From the NCBI GenBank assembly GCA_934183045.1, contig CAKPRW010000001.1, forward strand, positions 1 to 63,450: a stretch of 63,450 nt of DNA, given 5' to 3'. Positions 44,993-54,978 of the stretch are shown piece by piece. This DNA is from an uncultured Clostridia bacterium. GTDB taxonomy: Bacteria > Bacillota > Clostridia > TANB77 > CAG-508. The notes below the pieces were generated by a model. The model did no database searches. It had not been told where the DNA came from and saw only the letters and a program-made list of their open reading frames with translations. Made by a program: the position numbers and the translations under genes. Each line of letters opens with the position of its first letter. Within the stretch, counting starts at the first letter, position 1.

Positions 44993-45052
44993 GTATATAA
45001 TATAAATATTTTTAGTAGTAATAGTATTAGGTGCTGTGGAAAATGTGGAAAA
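44993..45052 (+). other. oriC: oriC unwinding region: AT-rich DUE, trio repeats, tandem DnaA sites
   Basis: From dnaN towards dnaA: an A+T-only stretch (about 44993-45013), six trinucleotides TAG TAG TAA TAG TAT TAG (45013-45030), GTGC (45031-45034), then two directly abutting TGTGGAAAA sites (45035-45043, 45044-45052). This is the published architecture of the DnaA-trio basal unwinding system of Bacillus-type origins: trio, short GC-rich spacer, DnaA boxes. Further box-like sites follow at about 45099 (AGTGGAAAA), 45118 (rc TGTGGATTA) and 45192 (TGTGGATAT). Confidence 0.75.
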
Positions 45053-45299
45053 CTATGTTGAAAGTTAGAATCCCTAAAAAAAATGATGTTTATAATTTAG
45101 TGGAAAACTATTTTTTTAATCCACAGTTATTTTTTTTGTTGTTGATTTTTTCATGTGTTCACAATTTTTTAACAGGTTATTAACATGTGGGTGTGGATAT
45201 CGAATGCATTAGTTCCGTAAGAACAGAAACGATATTATTTTCCAAACAGTTATTTTTCCAAACACAAATTTTAAAAAAATCTTTAATTCATTTTTGTTA

Positions 45300-46664
45300 T
45301 TATTGTTTCCCATTTATGATAATGTTTTTCACACTATCCACAATTAGCTTGGTATTATTTTTTTCTTTGGTTTCTTTTTCTATTTTTCTACAAGCATGCA
45401 TTACGGTTGAATGGTCTCTTCCCCCAAACTCAGTTCCTATTTGTGGATAAGACATATTTGCAATTATTCTACATAGATACATTGCAATTTGTCTTGGAAA
45501 AGCAACTTCATTAGATCTCTTATTTCCTGATAGATCATCTTTATTTATGCTAAAATATTTTGCAACAGTTTCTTTTATAAAGTCACAAGAGATAACTTTT
45601 TCATTTTCATATTTAAATTCATTTATAGTTTTTTCAGCTAATTCTATAGTAATTGGACTATGTGTTAGTGATGCGATTGCAACTACTTTATTAAAGACTC
45701 CTTCTAATTCTCTAATATTTGAATCGATTTTATTAGCTATATTTGAAAGGATAAAGTCATCAATAACTATATTTTCTTCTTGTGCTTTTTTTCTTAAAAT
45801 TGCTAAACGTGTTTCGTAATCTGGACATGAAATATCAGCAAGTAGTCCCCATTCAAATCTAGATTTTAATCTATCTTCTAGAAATGGTATATCCCTAGGT
45901 GGTTGATCACTTGAAATGATAATTTGTTTAGCATTATCATATAAAGTATTGAATGTATGGAAAAATTCTTCTTGTATTCTTTCTTTTCCAGCTATAAACT
46001 GTATATCATCTATTAATAAAACATCAATATTTCTATATTTGTTTCTAAATACTTCGTTTTTATTATCTTTAATTGCATTTATTAATTGATTAGTAAATTT
46101 TTCTGATGTTACATATAAAACATTTGCATTTCTATTGTCCTCAATTATTTTATTTCCAATAGCATTCATTAAGTGAGTTTTTCCTAAACCTACACCACCA
46201 TATAAAAATAAAGGATTATAAGATTTTGCGGGTTCCTTCCCTACTGCTAATGCAGCAGCATATGCAAATCTGTTATTATCACCCACAACAAAGGTTTCAA
46301 ATGTGTATTTAGAATTTAAAGTAGACATATTTGTTTTTATTTCTTTTGTAGAAGAATTTGAGATATTATTGTCTGAAATAATATCTTCTGTAATTGTTGT
46401 ATCATTTTCTTCTTTTGATAAATCTATTACAGAATAAGTCCAATCTTTATTTGTTATATATCTTAAAGTGTTGAGAATTAAACTTCTATACTTGTTTTCT
46501 ATAAAATCTTTATGGAATTCAGAAGTTGTTGTAAATACGATATTATTATCTTCTATACTTCTTATATCTAATGGCATAATCCATGTATCATAAGATATTT
46601 TAGTAACTTCAGGCTTTAATAATTCTCTTATTTTTTCGATTAATTCTTCTTTTTCTATTGCCAC
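45300..46664 (-). CDS. dnaA: Chromosomal replication initiator DnaA
   Basis: A 454-residue DnaA: domain I (about 1-80), Asn/Ser-rich domain II, AAA+ domain III with Walker A GGVGLGKTHLMNAI and Walker B VLLIDDIQFIAGKE, and domain IV with the DnaA-box-binding GGRDHSTVMHACRKI. A perfect DnaA box also falls in the coding sequence at 45442-45450 (in the conserved SYPQIG codons). Confidence 0.98.
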   Translation of the reverse strand: MAIEKEELIEKIRELLKPEVTKISYDTWIMPLDIRSIEDNNIVFTTTSEFHKDFIENKYRSLILNTLRYITNKDWTYSVIDLSKEENDTTITEDIISDNNISNSSTKEIKTNMSTLNSKYTFETFVVGDNNRFAYAAALAVGKEPAKSYNPLFLYGGVGLGKTHLMNAIGNKIIEDNRNANVLYVTSEKFTNQLINAIKDNKNEVFRNKYRNIDVLLIDDIQFIAGKERIQEEFFHTFNTLYDNAKQIIISSDQPPRDIPFLEDRLKSRFEWGLLADISCPDYETRLAILRKKAQEENIVIDDFILSNIANKIDSNIRELEGVFNKVVAIASLTHSPITIELAEKTINEFKYENEKVISCDFIKETVAKYFSINKDDLSGNKRSNEVAFPRQIAMYLCRIIANMSYPQIGTEFGGRDHSTVMHACRKIEKETKEKNNTKLIVDSVKNIIINGKQ

Positions 46665-46689
46665 TAAGAATCATCCTTTCTTTTTAAAA

Positions 46690-46878
46690 TTATCCACAAA
46701 ATTATCCACAAATGTTTATAACTTTGTAATAAATTTGTAATAATAAACATAAAATTACGAACAAAAATTTCAGTATTTTTCAATAAAAATCTTACATATT
46801 TTGTACTTTTCATATAATAACAAATTTTTATATAATAAGTCAATAAAATTGTGGAAAAAAATTTTATAAAGTGGATAA
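46690..46878 (+). promoter_or_regulatory. DnaA-box cluster upstream of dnaA
   Basis: Two perfect TTATCCACA boxes 12 bp apart (46690-46698, 46702-46710), placed 26-46 bp before the dnaA start where bound DnaA would block it, and AGTGGATAA at 46870-46878. The 46665-47103 gap otherwise is A+T-rich divergent leader DNA. Together with the dnaA-dnaN boxes this gives a bipartite origin. Confidence 0.7.
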
Positions 46879-47010
46879 TTATAAAAAAATTGTGGAAAAA
46901 GTATAAAAAATTACAAAAATGTTACAAAAATAAATTAACATAAATATAATTTGGCGATAAATGATGATTATAAAAAATGCTTATAAATTTCTAAAAAATA
47001 TAAAAATTAC

Positions 47011-47040
47011 TTGACAACTTGTTAAAATTTAGGGTATAAT
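47011..47040 (+). promoter_or_regulatory. Promoter of the rpmH operon
   Basis: TTGACA at 47011-47016, 18 bp, TATAAT at 47035-47040. Confidence 0.75.
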
Positions 47041-47103
47041 CGATATACTTGTTATTTTAGATAATAAAATTTTATAAATAAATCAATATAGGAGGTGCTA
47101 AAT

Positions 47104-47238
47104 ATGAAAAGAACATTTCAACCAAAAAATAGACAAGAAAAAAGAGAGCATGGATTTATGAAAAGAATGAAAACTGCATCAGGTAGAAAAATATTAAAAG
47201 CAAGAAGAGCAAAAGGTAGAAAAAAATTAAGTGCGTAG
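47104..47238 (+). CDS. rpmH: 50S ribosomal protein L34
   Basis: A 44-residue protein of standard L34 sequence (MKRTFQPKNRQEKREHGF, then RAKGRKKLSA), preceded by AGGAGGTG. First gene of the rightward arm from the origin. Confidence 0.98.
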   Translation: MKRTFQPKNRQEKREHGFMKRMKTASGRKILKARRAKGRKKLSA

Positions 47239-47269
47239 TTTTAAATGTATATTAATTATTTTTAGTGTT

Positions 47270-47300
47270 TTATAAAGGCCGCAATAGCGAGCCTTTATAA
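47270..47300 (+). other. Hairpin between rpmH and rnpA
   Basis: TTATAAAGGC plus CGC pairs with GCG and GCCTTTATAA (one bulged A) around an AATA loop, a 13-bp stem without a T run; probably an RNA-processing or stability element rather than a terminator. Confidence 0.55.
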
Positions 47301-47374
47301 CATATTCTAAAAGTAATTAATGATTTTTTTCATTAAATATTTAACTTTTCATTTGTATTTTTAGGAGAAAAATA

Positions 47375-47725
47375 ATGAAAAAAACAAAAATGTTAAAAAA
47401 GAATTATGAGTTTAAAAATGTTTTATCAAAAGGTACGTATTATTCAGGAAAATATATAGAGGCATTCATAAAGAAAAATAATAGTCAAAATATTTATTTA
47501 GGAATTGCTGTAGGAGTAAAAACATCTAATGCGGTAATGAGAAATAAAATAAAAAGACTTATAAGAGAAAATTATAGAAATATTGAAGACAAAATATTGA
47601 ATGGTTATAGTATTGTTTTTTTATGGAAAAAGAAGGCTGATACTAAGAATGCAAACTTCGAAAATATAAAAGGTGACATAAAAAAATGCTTTGATAAAGC
47701 AAAAATAATAGAGGATAATGAATGA
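47375..47725 (+). CDS. rnpA: Ribonuclease P protein component
   Basis: A 116-residue RnpA with the RNA-binding signature RNKIKRLIRENYR, helping RNase P process tRNA precursors. Its TGA stop overlaps the next ATG (ATGA); this also shows that TGA is a stop here and not Trp. Confidence 0.96.
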   Translation: MKKTKMLKKNYEFKNVLSKGTYYSGKYIEAFIKKNNSQNIYLGIAVGVKTSNAVMRNKIKRLIRENYRNIEDKILNGYSIVFLWKKKADTKNANFENIKGDIKKCFDKAKIIEDNE

Positions 47726-47940
47726 AAAAATTACTAATTTCCTTAATTGAATTATATAAAAAGTATATTTCACCATGGATTGAAAGTAAAAATTTACATT
47801 GCAAATTTTATCCAACCTGTTCAGACTATATGAGACAAGCTATAGAGAAATATGGGGCAGGAAAGGGATTAATAAAAGGAATTATAAGAATTTTGAAATG
47901 TAATCCTTTTTCAAAAGGTGGATTTGATCCGCTAAAATAG
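47722..47940 (+). CDS. yidD: Membrane protein insertion efficiency factor YidD
   Basis: A 72-residue YidD: N-terminal amphipathic helix (LISLIELYKKYISPW), conserved CKFYPTCSDYMRQAIEKYG and C-terminal CNPFSKGGFDPL. Confidence 0.95.
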   Translation: MKKLLISLIELYKKYISPWIESKNLHCKFYPTCSDYMRQAIEKYGAGKGLIKGIIRILKCNPFSKGGFDPLK

Positions 47941-47960
47941 ATTTAGGAGGAACAAACTGA

Positions 47961-48845
47961 ATGTTTCAATTTTTTGCAAATCTTTTTGGATATTTATTAG
48001 AGTTGTTATATAATATTGTAAATAATTATGGTATAGCAATAATATTATTTACAGTTATAATAAAATTGTTGTTATTGCCATTATCAATAAAACAACAAAG
48101 AACCACAAAGAAAAGTGCAGAACTTCAAGAAAAAATGAAGGCAATTCAATTTAAATATAAAAATGATCCAGAAAAGATGAATAAAGAGGTAATGGATTTA
48201 TATAAAACAGAAAATATGAGTCCATTTAGTGGGTGTTTAACAGCGATTATACAAATGTTGTTACTTTTATCAATATTCTATCTAGTTAGAAGTCCATTAA
48301 CTTTTATGGAAAAAGTACCAGTAGATAATATAAACAATTACGTGGCACAACTTCAAGAAGAAGGTAAAACAATAAGTAATGTTTATCCAGAAATAGATTT
48401 AATTAGAGAATATAACTTATTAAAAGAAAAGAATCCGGAAGACGCTAATGTAGATAAATTAAATTTACAAATGAATTTTTTCGGTTTGGACTTAAGTAAA
48501 ATACCTCAACAAAACATGGATGATTATACAGTTTATATAATACCTGTTTTATATATTATGTCATCATTTATATCAATAAAAATGACTACTATGAAACAAG
48601 AAAAGATGAGAAAAGAAAAAAGTTCTAAAATTATAGATGGTAATACAGGAGAAGAAGAGGAAAAAGAAGATAACAATGAAATGGATGCAGTAATGCAAAC
48701 GAATAAAATGATGTCTTGGATGATGCCAATAATGTCTATTTCAATTGCTTTTGTTGCACCTTTAGGTTTAGCTTTATATTGGTTAATTAATAATTTACTT
48801 ATGATAATTGAAAGATTAGTATTTGATAAATTAATAAAAAACTAA
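47961..48845 (+). CDS. yidC: Membrane protein insertase YidC/OxaI/SpoIIIJ
   Basis: A 294-residue insertase with the Gram-positive layout: first core helix (GIAIILFTVIIKLLLLPLSI), charged cytoplasmic hairpin, and later helices including SGCLTAIIQMLLLLSIFYLV and APLGLALYWLINNLLMI. The conserved groove Arg is not obvious in the part read, and a Lys in TVIIKLLLLPLS probably takes its place. An unusually acidic loop (GEEEEKEDNNEMD) lies before the last helices. Confidence 0.95.
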   Translation: MFQFFANLFGYLLELLYNIVNNYGIAIILFTVIIKLLLLPLSIKQQRTTKKSAELQEKMKAIQFKYKNDPEKMNKEVMDLYKTENMSPFSGCLTAIIQMLLLLSIFYLVRSPLTFMEKVPVDNINNYVAQLQEEGKTISNVYPEIDLIREYNLLKEKNPEDANVDKLNLQMNFFGLDLSKIPQQNMDDYTVYIIPVLYIMSSFISIKMTTMKQEKMRKEKSSKIIDGNTGEEEEKEDNNEMDAVMQTNKMMSWMMPIMSISIAFVAPLGLALYWLINNLLMIIERLVFDKLIKN

Positions 48846-48857
48846 AGGAGATTGGAT

Positions 48858-49550
48858 ATGGAAAATAAGGTTATTGCAGAAGGAAAAACAACTAATGAAG
48901 CTATAGAAAATGGTTTGAAAATTTTAAAAGTTTCAAAAAATAAAGTTAATATTAAGGTATTAGAAAACGAAGATAAAAGGAGTTTTTTCAGTATATTAAC
49001 ACCAAGAGTTGTAAAAGTAGAATTAACATTAAAAGAAGAAACTGAGGATAAAAAAGAGGTTGTAAAGAAAAATGTTGTGGATTTAACAGTTGAAGAACAA
49101 AATAAGGCGAAGGAAAACGTTGATAATTTTTTAAAAGACTGGATCCAAAAATTATCTGAAGATATAAAATATTCTATTACAGAAAGTAACAATGGATTAA
49201 AAGTTGAGTTAAATGGTGATAATATAGGATATTTAATAGGATATAGAGGAGAGACATTATATAGTATACAAAACATATTATCTTCTATAGCTGGTAAAGG
49301 TATAAACAATAGGGTTAGAGTGATTTTGGACATAGAAGGATATAAAGAAAAAAGGGAAAAAACATTAGAAGATTTAGCTCAAAAAGTTGCAAGTACAGTT
49401 ATAAAAACTAAAAAACCTGTTAAATTAGAAGCAATGACTGCGTATGAAAGAAAGATAATTCATAGCAAACTACAAGAAAATAACAAAATAGAAACACATA
49501 GTGTTGGAGAAGAACCAAATAGAAGAATTGTGATTTCATATAAAAAATAA
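48858..49550 (+). CDS. jag: Jag/KhpB-type RNA-binding protein
   Basis: A 230-residue protein: N-terminal Jag domain (VIAEGKTTNEAIENGL), KH domain with GYLIGYRGETLYSIQ, and R3H domain (LEAMTAYERKIIHSKLQ). Binds RNA and interacts with the YidC/cell-division region. ATG 48858 has AAAGGAGA upstream; an earlier TTG at 48852 touches that site. Confidence 0.93.
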   Translation: MENKVIAEGKTTNEAIENGLKILKVSKNKVNIKVLENEDKRSFFSILTPRVVKVELTLKEETEDKKEVVKKNVVDLTVEEQNKAKENVDNFLKDWIQKLSEDIKYSITESNNGLKVELNGDNIGYLIGYRGETLYSIQNILSSIAGKGINNRVRVILDIEGYKEKREKTLEDLAQKVASTVIKTKKPVKLEAMTAYERKIIHSKLQENNKIETHSVGEEPNRRIVISYKK

Positions 49551-49571
49551 TTTAATATTTTATAAAATCGG

Positions 49572-49627
49572 AGGTCAAAGGTCGGATTTTACTATTATTG
49601 TAATATCTACTTTTGACCTTTTTTATT
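49572..49627 (+). terminator. Terminator after jag
   Basis: AGGTCAAA and TTTTGACCT pair around a ~35-nt loop and run into TTTTTTATTT; it separates rpmH-jag from mnmE. Confidence 0.6.
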
Positions 49628-49734
49628 TATATAAATGATAAAAGCGTTAAAATAAAGGGATTATTTTAAAAGTAAACATAATAAAACATATAAATTGAAA
49701 GGAGGATGGGATATAATATATATCCTGAAAAAAT

Positions 49735-51106
49735 ATGAGTACAATAACATCAATATCTACGGCTCCGCGGAATAGGGGGAATAGGAATAATAAGGATGAG
49801 TGGAGAAGATTGTTTTAAAATATTAGATAAAATATTTGAACCAAAAAACAAACAAAATATAGAAGAGATAAAAGGTTATAGAATTAAATATGGAAATATT
49901 GTAGATTCTGGAAAGGTTATAGATGAAGTTTTGGTTTCATATTTTAAAGCACCTAAAAGCTATACAACAGAGAATATGTGTGAGATTAATTCACATGGAG
50001 GAAATATTTTGGTAAAGGAAATACTAGAATTGTGTTTGAAAAATGGTGCGGTACTTGCGGAACCAGGAGAATTTACAAAAAGAGCATTTTTAAATGGTAG
50101 AATAGATTTGCCGCAAGCAGAATCTGTCATAGATATAATAAATGCTAAATCTAGAAGAGAGGTTAGCACTGGGATAAAACAATTGGAAGGATTTTTATCG
50201 AAAGAAATTGGCGAAATAAAGCAAGAAATTATGGAAGTGATGGTAAATATAGAAGTTGCAATAGATTATCCTGAATATGATGTTGACGAAGTTACGATTG
50301 ATCAAGTATTAAATATGTTAAATAGTATAGAAAAAAGATTAAAGTCTTTAGAAAATAGTTTTGACAATGGAAAAATTATAAAAGAAGGAATTAAAACAGC
50401 AATAATTGGAAAGCCAAATGCCGGCAAATCATCTCTTTTAAATTCTATTTTAAAGGAAGATAGAGCTATTGTTACGGAATACGAAGGAACCACAAGAGAT
50501 ACTATAGAGGAGTTTGTGAATATAAAAGGAATACCATTAAACTTAATTGATACAGCAGGAATAAGGAATGCTAAAGATGAAGTTGAAAAGATAGGAATCA
50601 TAAAATCAAAAGAGATTGCTAATGATGCGGATTTAATTATTGCAATTTTTGATTCTTCAAGAGAGTTGTCTGAAGAAGATGTTGAAATTTTAAACATATT
50701 GAAAGGTAAAAGATCAATAATTGTATTGAACAAAATAGATTTAGCTCCTAAAATAGATGAAAACAATGAAAAATTAAAAGAAGTAAGTGAAAATATTATA
50801 AAAATTTCTGCTTTAAATAATACTGGAATAGAAGATTTGTATGATGAAATAGCAAAGTTGTTTAATTTAAATCAAATAAATCTTGATAATGATTTAATAA
50901 TTACAAATGTAAGACATAAAAATTTAATAACAAAAGCTTTAGAGAGTGTCAATAAAACAAAAGAGTCTATAAAAAACAATATGCCAATTGATATAGTTGC
51001 GATTTCAATAAAAGATATTCTTGAAAATTTGGCGAATATAACTGGAGAAATTGTTAGTGAAGATATAATAGATGAAATATTTGCTAAGTTTTGTTTAGGA
51101 AAATAG
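49735..51106 (+). CDS. mnmE: tRNA modification GTPase MnmE with early frameshift
   Basis: Read through, a normal ~457-residue MnmE: folate-binding N-domain, G domain (GKPNAGKSSLLNSIL, DTAG, NKID) and the C-terminal FCLGK needed for tRNA wobble-uridine modification with MnmG. Initiation belongs at ATG 49735 (MSTITSISTAP). One extra base near 49768 (CCGCGGAATA) throws the frame; without it the reading is APGIGGIGIIRMSG, the conserved MnmE start. The remaining open frame could start at ATG 49796, 20 codons in, but has no ribosome site and would lack the first strand. Either the base is an error or the gene is impaired. Confidence 0.88.
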
Positions 51107-51448
51107 CGGAATAGATCGACAATCAAAAATAAAAGACTTTTAGCAAACGGGCATATAATTTGGTGCGGCAGAAATAAAAAGACAAATAAAAGGAATATGA
51201 AGCCTTAAATAAAAGCTAAATAAAAAACAATAAAAAACGAGACAAAAAGTCACTTTACATAACTACAAAAACTAATAAGTAAAAATATACACAAAAACAA
51301 AAACACAATAAAACAGAATATATTTAAGAAGTATACAAAATAATACGATTTGAAAAACAAGAACTGTAAAGTAAAATTATTTCTATTTTGCAAAAAAACA
51401 ACAATTCTTGTTTCACAAGGAAAATGTAAAAATGAAAGGGAGAAAGAT

Positions 51449-53338
51449 ATGAGTTATTATGCGGGAGAATATGATGTTGCTGTTGTTGGTGCAGGACATG
51501 CTGGTTGTGAAGCTGCATTAGCGGCTGCAAGATTAGGAATGAAAACATTAATATTTTCAATAAGTTTGGAAGCAATTGCTAATATGCCATGTAATCCTCA
51601 CATAGGAGGAAGCTCAAAGGGACATCTTGTAAGAGAGATAGATGCTTTAGGTGGAGAGATGGGAAAAAACATTGATAAAACAATGATACAAATAAAAATG
51701 TTAAACACTTCAAAGGGACCAGCTGTACATTCGTTGAGAGCACAAGCCGACAGAAAAAAATATCAAGCAGAAATGAAACATACATTAGAAAAACAAGAAA
51801 ACTTAGAAGTTAAACAAGGGGAAATTGTAAATATAGAAGTGAAAGATGGAAAAATTGTTTCTATAGAAACAGATGTCGGTGCTATCTATAAAGTGAAGAC
51901 AGTTATATTAGCAACGGGAACATATTTAAAAGGAAAAATATTTATTGGAGATTATAGTAAAGAAAGCGGCCCAGATGGAGTTGCAGCTGCAAACGAATTA
52001 TCTAAATGTTTAAAAAACTTAGGCATAGATTTAATAAGGTTTAAAACTGGTACTCCTGCTAGAATAAATAGAAGAAGTATTGATTTTAGCAAAATGGAAG
52101 TACAAAAAGGGGATAATGGAGTAGAATCCTTTTCGTTTGAAAATGAACCAAAAGATTTTGAACAAGTAGATTGTTATTTAACATATACAAATGAAAATAC
52201 TCATAAAATAATAAGAGAAAACTTACATAGATCACCATTATATGCTGGAATGATCGAAGGGACGGGCCCAAGATATTGCCCTTCAATAGAAGATAAAGTT
52301 GTTAGATTTAGTGATAAACCTAGACATCAAGCATTTGTGGAACCAGTAGGTTTAGATACAGAAGAAATGTATATACAAGGAATGAGTTCTTCTTTACCAG
52401 AAGATGTTCAAATTGCATTATATCATACTATACCTGGATTAGAAAAAGCTGAATTTACAAGGCCGGCTTATGCTATTGAATATGATTGTATTGATCCATC
52501 TAACTTAAAACTTTCACTAGAATATAAAGGAATAGAAGGTTTATTTATGGCTGGACAAATAAATGGCACTTCTGGATATGAAGAAGCTGCTTGCCAAGGC
52601 TTGATCGCGGGAATTAATGCAGCTCAGAAAATAAAAGGTAAAAAACCTTTAATATTAGACAGAACACAAGGATATATAGGCGTACTAATTGACGATATTG
52701 TTACAAAAGGAACAAATGAACCATATAGAATGATGACTTCGAGAGCAGAATATAGATTGATATTAAGACAAGATAATGCAGATTTAAGATTAACTGAAAT
52801 AGGATATAAAATAGGATTGATTTCTCAAGAGAGATATGAAAGATTTAATAAAAAAAGAGAGAATATAGAAAATGAAATAAGAAGGTTAAAACAACTAACT
52901 GTAAGGCCAACGCAAGAAGTTAATGAGCTTTTGAAGAAATATAATACATCTGAATTGTCTACAGGTACTAAAATGGCGGAATTATTAAAGAGAACAGAGT
53001 TGGATTATGATAAACTAAAGGAAATTGATAAAGATAGACCAGAACTTTCTAGACAAGAAAAAGAAGAAGTTAATATACAAATAAAATATGAAGGATATAT
53101 AAAATTACAAGAAGCACAAGTGGAAAAATTCAAAAAACTTGAAACAAAAATATTGCCAGAAGATGTTGATTATGAAACTTTAAAAGGTATAAGTTTGGAA
53201 GCTAGACAAAAGCTAAACAAATTTAGACCTGTTTCAATAGGACAAGCCTCTAGAATATCAGGAGTATCTCCGGCTGATATTTCAGTATTGTTAGTATATT
53301 TGCAACAATTAAATAATGAAAGGAAGAATAATGGATAA
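51449..53338 (+). CDS. mnmG: tRNA uridine-5-carboxymethylaminomethyl modification enzyme MnmG
   Basis: A 629-residue FAD protein: VVGAGHAGCEAALAAARLG, GGSSKGHLVREIDALGG, and C-terminal YEGYIKLQE and ISGVSPADISVLLVYL. Partner of MnmE. ATG 51449 follows GAAAGGGAG; a longer frame from 51350 is A-rich and has no ribosome site. The 51107-51448 gap holds only A-rich DNA. Confidence 0.96.
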   Translation: MSYYAGEYDVAVVGAGHAGCEAALAAARLGMKTLIFSISLEAIANMPCNPHIGGSSKGHLVREIDALGGEMGKNIDKTMIQIKMLNTSKGPAVHSLRAQADRKKYQAEMKHTLEKQENLEVKQGEIVNIEVKDGKIVSIETDVGAIYKVKTVILATGTYLKGKIFIGDYSKESGPDGVAAANELSKCLKNLGIDLIRFKTGTPARINRRSIDFSKMEVQKGDNGVESFSFENEPKDFEQVDCYLTYTNENTHKIIRENLHRSPLYAGMIEGTGPRYCPSIEDKVVRFSDKPRHQAFVEPVGLDTEEMYIQGMSSSLPEDVQIALYHTIPGLEKAEFTRPAYAIEYDCIDPSNLKLSLEYKGIEGLFMAGQINGTSGYEEAACQGLIAGINAAQKIKGKKPLILDRTQGYIGVLIDDIVTKGTNEPYRMMTSRAEYRLILRQDNADLRLTEIGYKIGLISQERYERFNKKRENIENEIRRLKQLTVRPTQEVNELLKKYNTSELSTGTKMAELLKRTELDYDKLKEIDKDRPELSRQEKEEVNIQIKYEGYIKLQEAQVEKFKKLETKILPEDVDYETLKGISLEARQKLNKFRPVSIGQASRISGVSPADISVLLVYLQQLNNERKNNG

Positions 53339-54053
53339 AATTGAATTTAAAAATATTTTCGAAAAGAACATTAAAGAATTTGAAATAAGAATTAATGATG
53401 ATCAAATAGACAAATTTTATGAGTATATGAATTTATTATTAGAATGGAATCAAAAAATGAATTTGACAGCAATTACTGATTGTAGAGAAATTATCATAAA
53501 ACACTTTGTTGATTCATTAACAATAGAGAAATACATAGAAAAAGATTCTTATTTGGTAGATGTTGGAACTGGTGCTGGGTTTCCTGGAATTCCTTTAAAA
53601 ATATTAAGAGAAGATTTAAATGTGGTTTTGTTAGATTCGTTAAATAAGAGGATAAAGTTTTTAAATGAAGTGTGTGATAAACTTAAACTAAACAAGATAG
53701 AAGCTGTGCACGCAAGAGCAGAAGAATTTGCTAGAAACAAAAACTATAGGGAAAAATTTGATGTTGTTACTTCAAGAGCTGTAGCTAATTTGAGTACATT
53801 GTCTGAATATATGTTGCCGCTTGTAAAAAAAGAGGGAATATGTATATGCATGAAAGGCAAAGAAGTGAAAGAAGAATTACATAGCGCACAAAAAGCTATT
53901 AAAGTTTTAGGAGGAACACTAAAAAACGAAGAAGAACTTTATCTGGATAACAATCAAATAAGTAGAAATATAATTGTTTTAGAAAAGGTAGAAAGAACAC
54001 CGGCTAAATACCCTAGAAAAGCTGGAATGCCTAGTAAAGAACCTTTAAAATAA
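53331..54053 (+). CDS. rsmG: 16S rRNA (guanine-N7) methyltransferase RsmG
   Basis: A 240-residue GidB-type methyltransferase with SAM motif VDVGTGAGFPGIPLKI, MNLTAIT near the start, TSRAVANLSTL and the C-terminal YPRKAGMPSKEPL. Its ATG overlaps the mnmG end by 8 nt. Confidence 0.95.
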   Translation: MDKIEFKNIFEKNIKEFEIRINDDQIDKFYEYMNLLLEWNQKMNLTAITDCREIIIKHFVDSLTIEKYIEKDSYLVDVGTGAGFPGIPLKILREDLNVVLLDSLNKRIKFLNEVCDKLKLNKIEAVHARAEEFARNKNYREKFDVVTSRAVANLSTLSEYMLPLVKKEGICICMKGKEVKEELHSAQKAIKVLGGTLKNEEELYLDNNQISRNIIVLEKVERTPAKYPRKAGMPSKEPLK

Positions 54054-54060
54054 AAAAGAG

Positions 54061-54101
54061 AAAAAAGTCAATAAATTTAAGTTTTTTTATTGACTTTTTT
54101 T
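54061..54101 (+). terminator. Terminator after rsmG
   Basis: AAAAAAGTCAATAAA and its complement flank a short loop and end in Ts. Confidence 0.85.
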
Positions 54102-54177
54102 AAATAGTTTTATATTATTAATATGTAAAAAGTAAAAGAACTTATAAGTTAAAAATAACTAAATGGAGGCAATGAAA

Positions 54178-54966
54178 TTGGGAAAAATAATATCAGTAGC
54201 TAATCAAAAAGGTGGAGTTGGAAAAACTACTACAACAGTTAATTTATGTACTATATTAGCAAAGAAAAACAAAAAAGTGCTTTTAATAGATGCGGATCCT
54301 CAAGGAAATGCAACTAGTGGACTAGGAGTAGAAAAAGAAGTTGAATATTCCACATATGACATTTTAGTTAATGAAACAGAAATGAAAGATGCCATACAAG
54401 ATACAATTATAAAAAATTTAGTCGTATGCCCTGCAAATATGAATTTGGCTGGTGCAGAAGTTGAACTTGTTTCAATGATGTCAAGAGAACAAAGATTAAA
54501 AGAAAAATTAGACAGTATAAAAGAAAAATTTGATTATATTTTTATAGATTGTCCACCATCATTGGGACTTATTACTTTAAATGCTTTTACAGCATCTGAT
54601 AGTGTATTGATACCAGTTCAGTGCGAATATTTTGCTCTAGAAGGATTAGGACAACTATTAAATACCATTAATTTAGTAAAAAAACATTTGAATAAAGATA
54701 TTAGAGTTGAGGGAGCATTACTAACAATGTACGATGTTAGAACTAATCTTTCAAATCAAGTAGTAAAGGAAGTAAAAAAATATTTTGCAGACAAGGTGTA
54801 CAAAACTGTAATACCAAGAAATGTAAGATTAAGTGAAGCACCAAGCTATGGGATGCCAATCACAGAATATGATCCAAGATCAAAAGGTGCGAAAAGTTAT
54901 ATGAAATTCACAAAAGAATTTTTAAAAATGAATGAAGAAGAGAAAAAAGCAAAACATATGATGTAA
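54178..54966 (+). CDS. parA: Chromosome partitioning ATPase ParA/Soj
   Basis: A 262-residue ParA: Walker A NQKGGVGKTTT, switch DADPQGNAT, DCPPSLG. TTG at 54178 is preferred because GGAGG (54165-54169) lies 8 nt before it and family members start MGKII; ATGs at 54163 and 54172 overlap or crowd that site. With ParB it segregates the origin region. Confidence 0.94.
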   Translation: MGKIISVANQKGGVGKTTTTVNLCTILAKKNKKVLLIDADPQGNATSGLGVEKEVEYSTYDILVNETEMKDAIQDTIIKNLVVCPANMNLAGAEVELVSMMSREQRLKEKLDSIKEKFDYIFIDCPPSLGLITLNAFTASDSVLIPVQCEYFALEGLGQLLNTINLVKKHLNKDIRVEGALLTMYDVRTNLSNQVVKEVKKYFADKVYKTVIPRNVRLSEAPSYGMPITEYDPRSKGAKSYMKFTKEFLKMNEEEKKAKHMM

Positions 54967-54978
54967 GGAGGAATATAA

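Noticed and set aside
51409..51424. parS site near mnmG
   Set aside because: TGTTTCACAAGGAAAA matches only 12 of 16 positions of the consensus and has lost the palindrome; chance is likely in such DNA.
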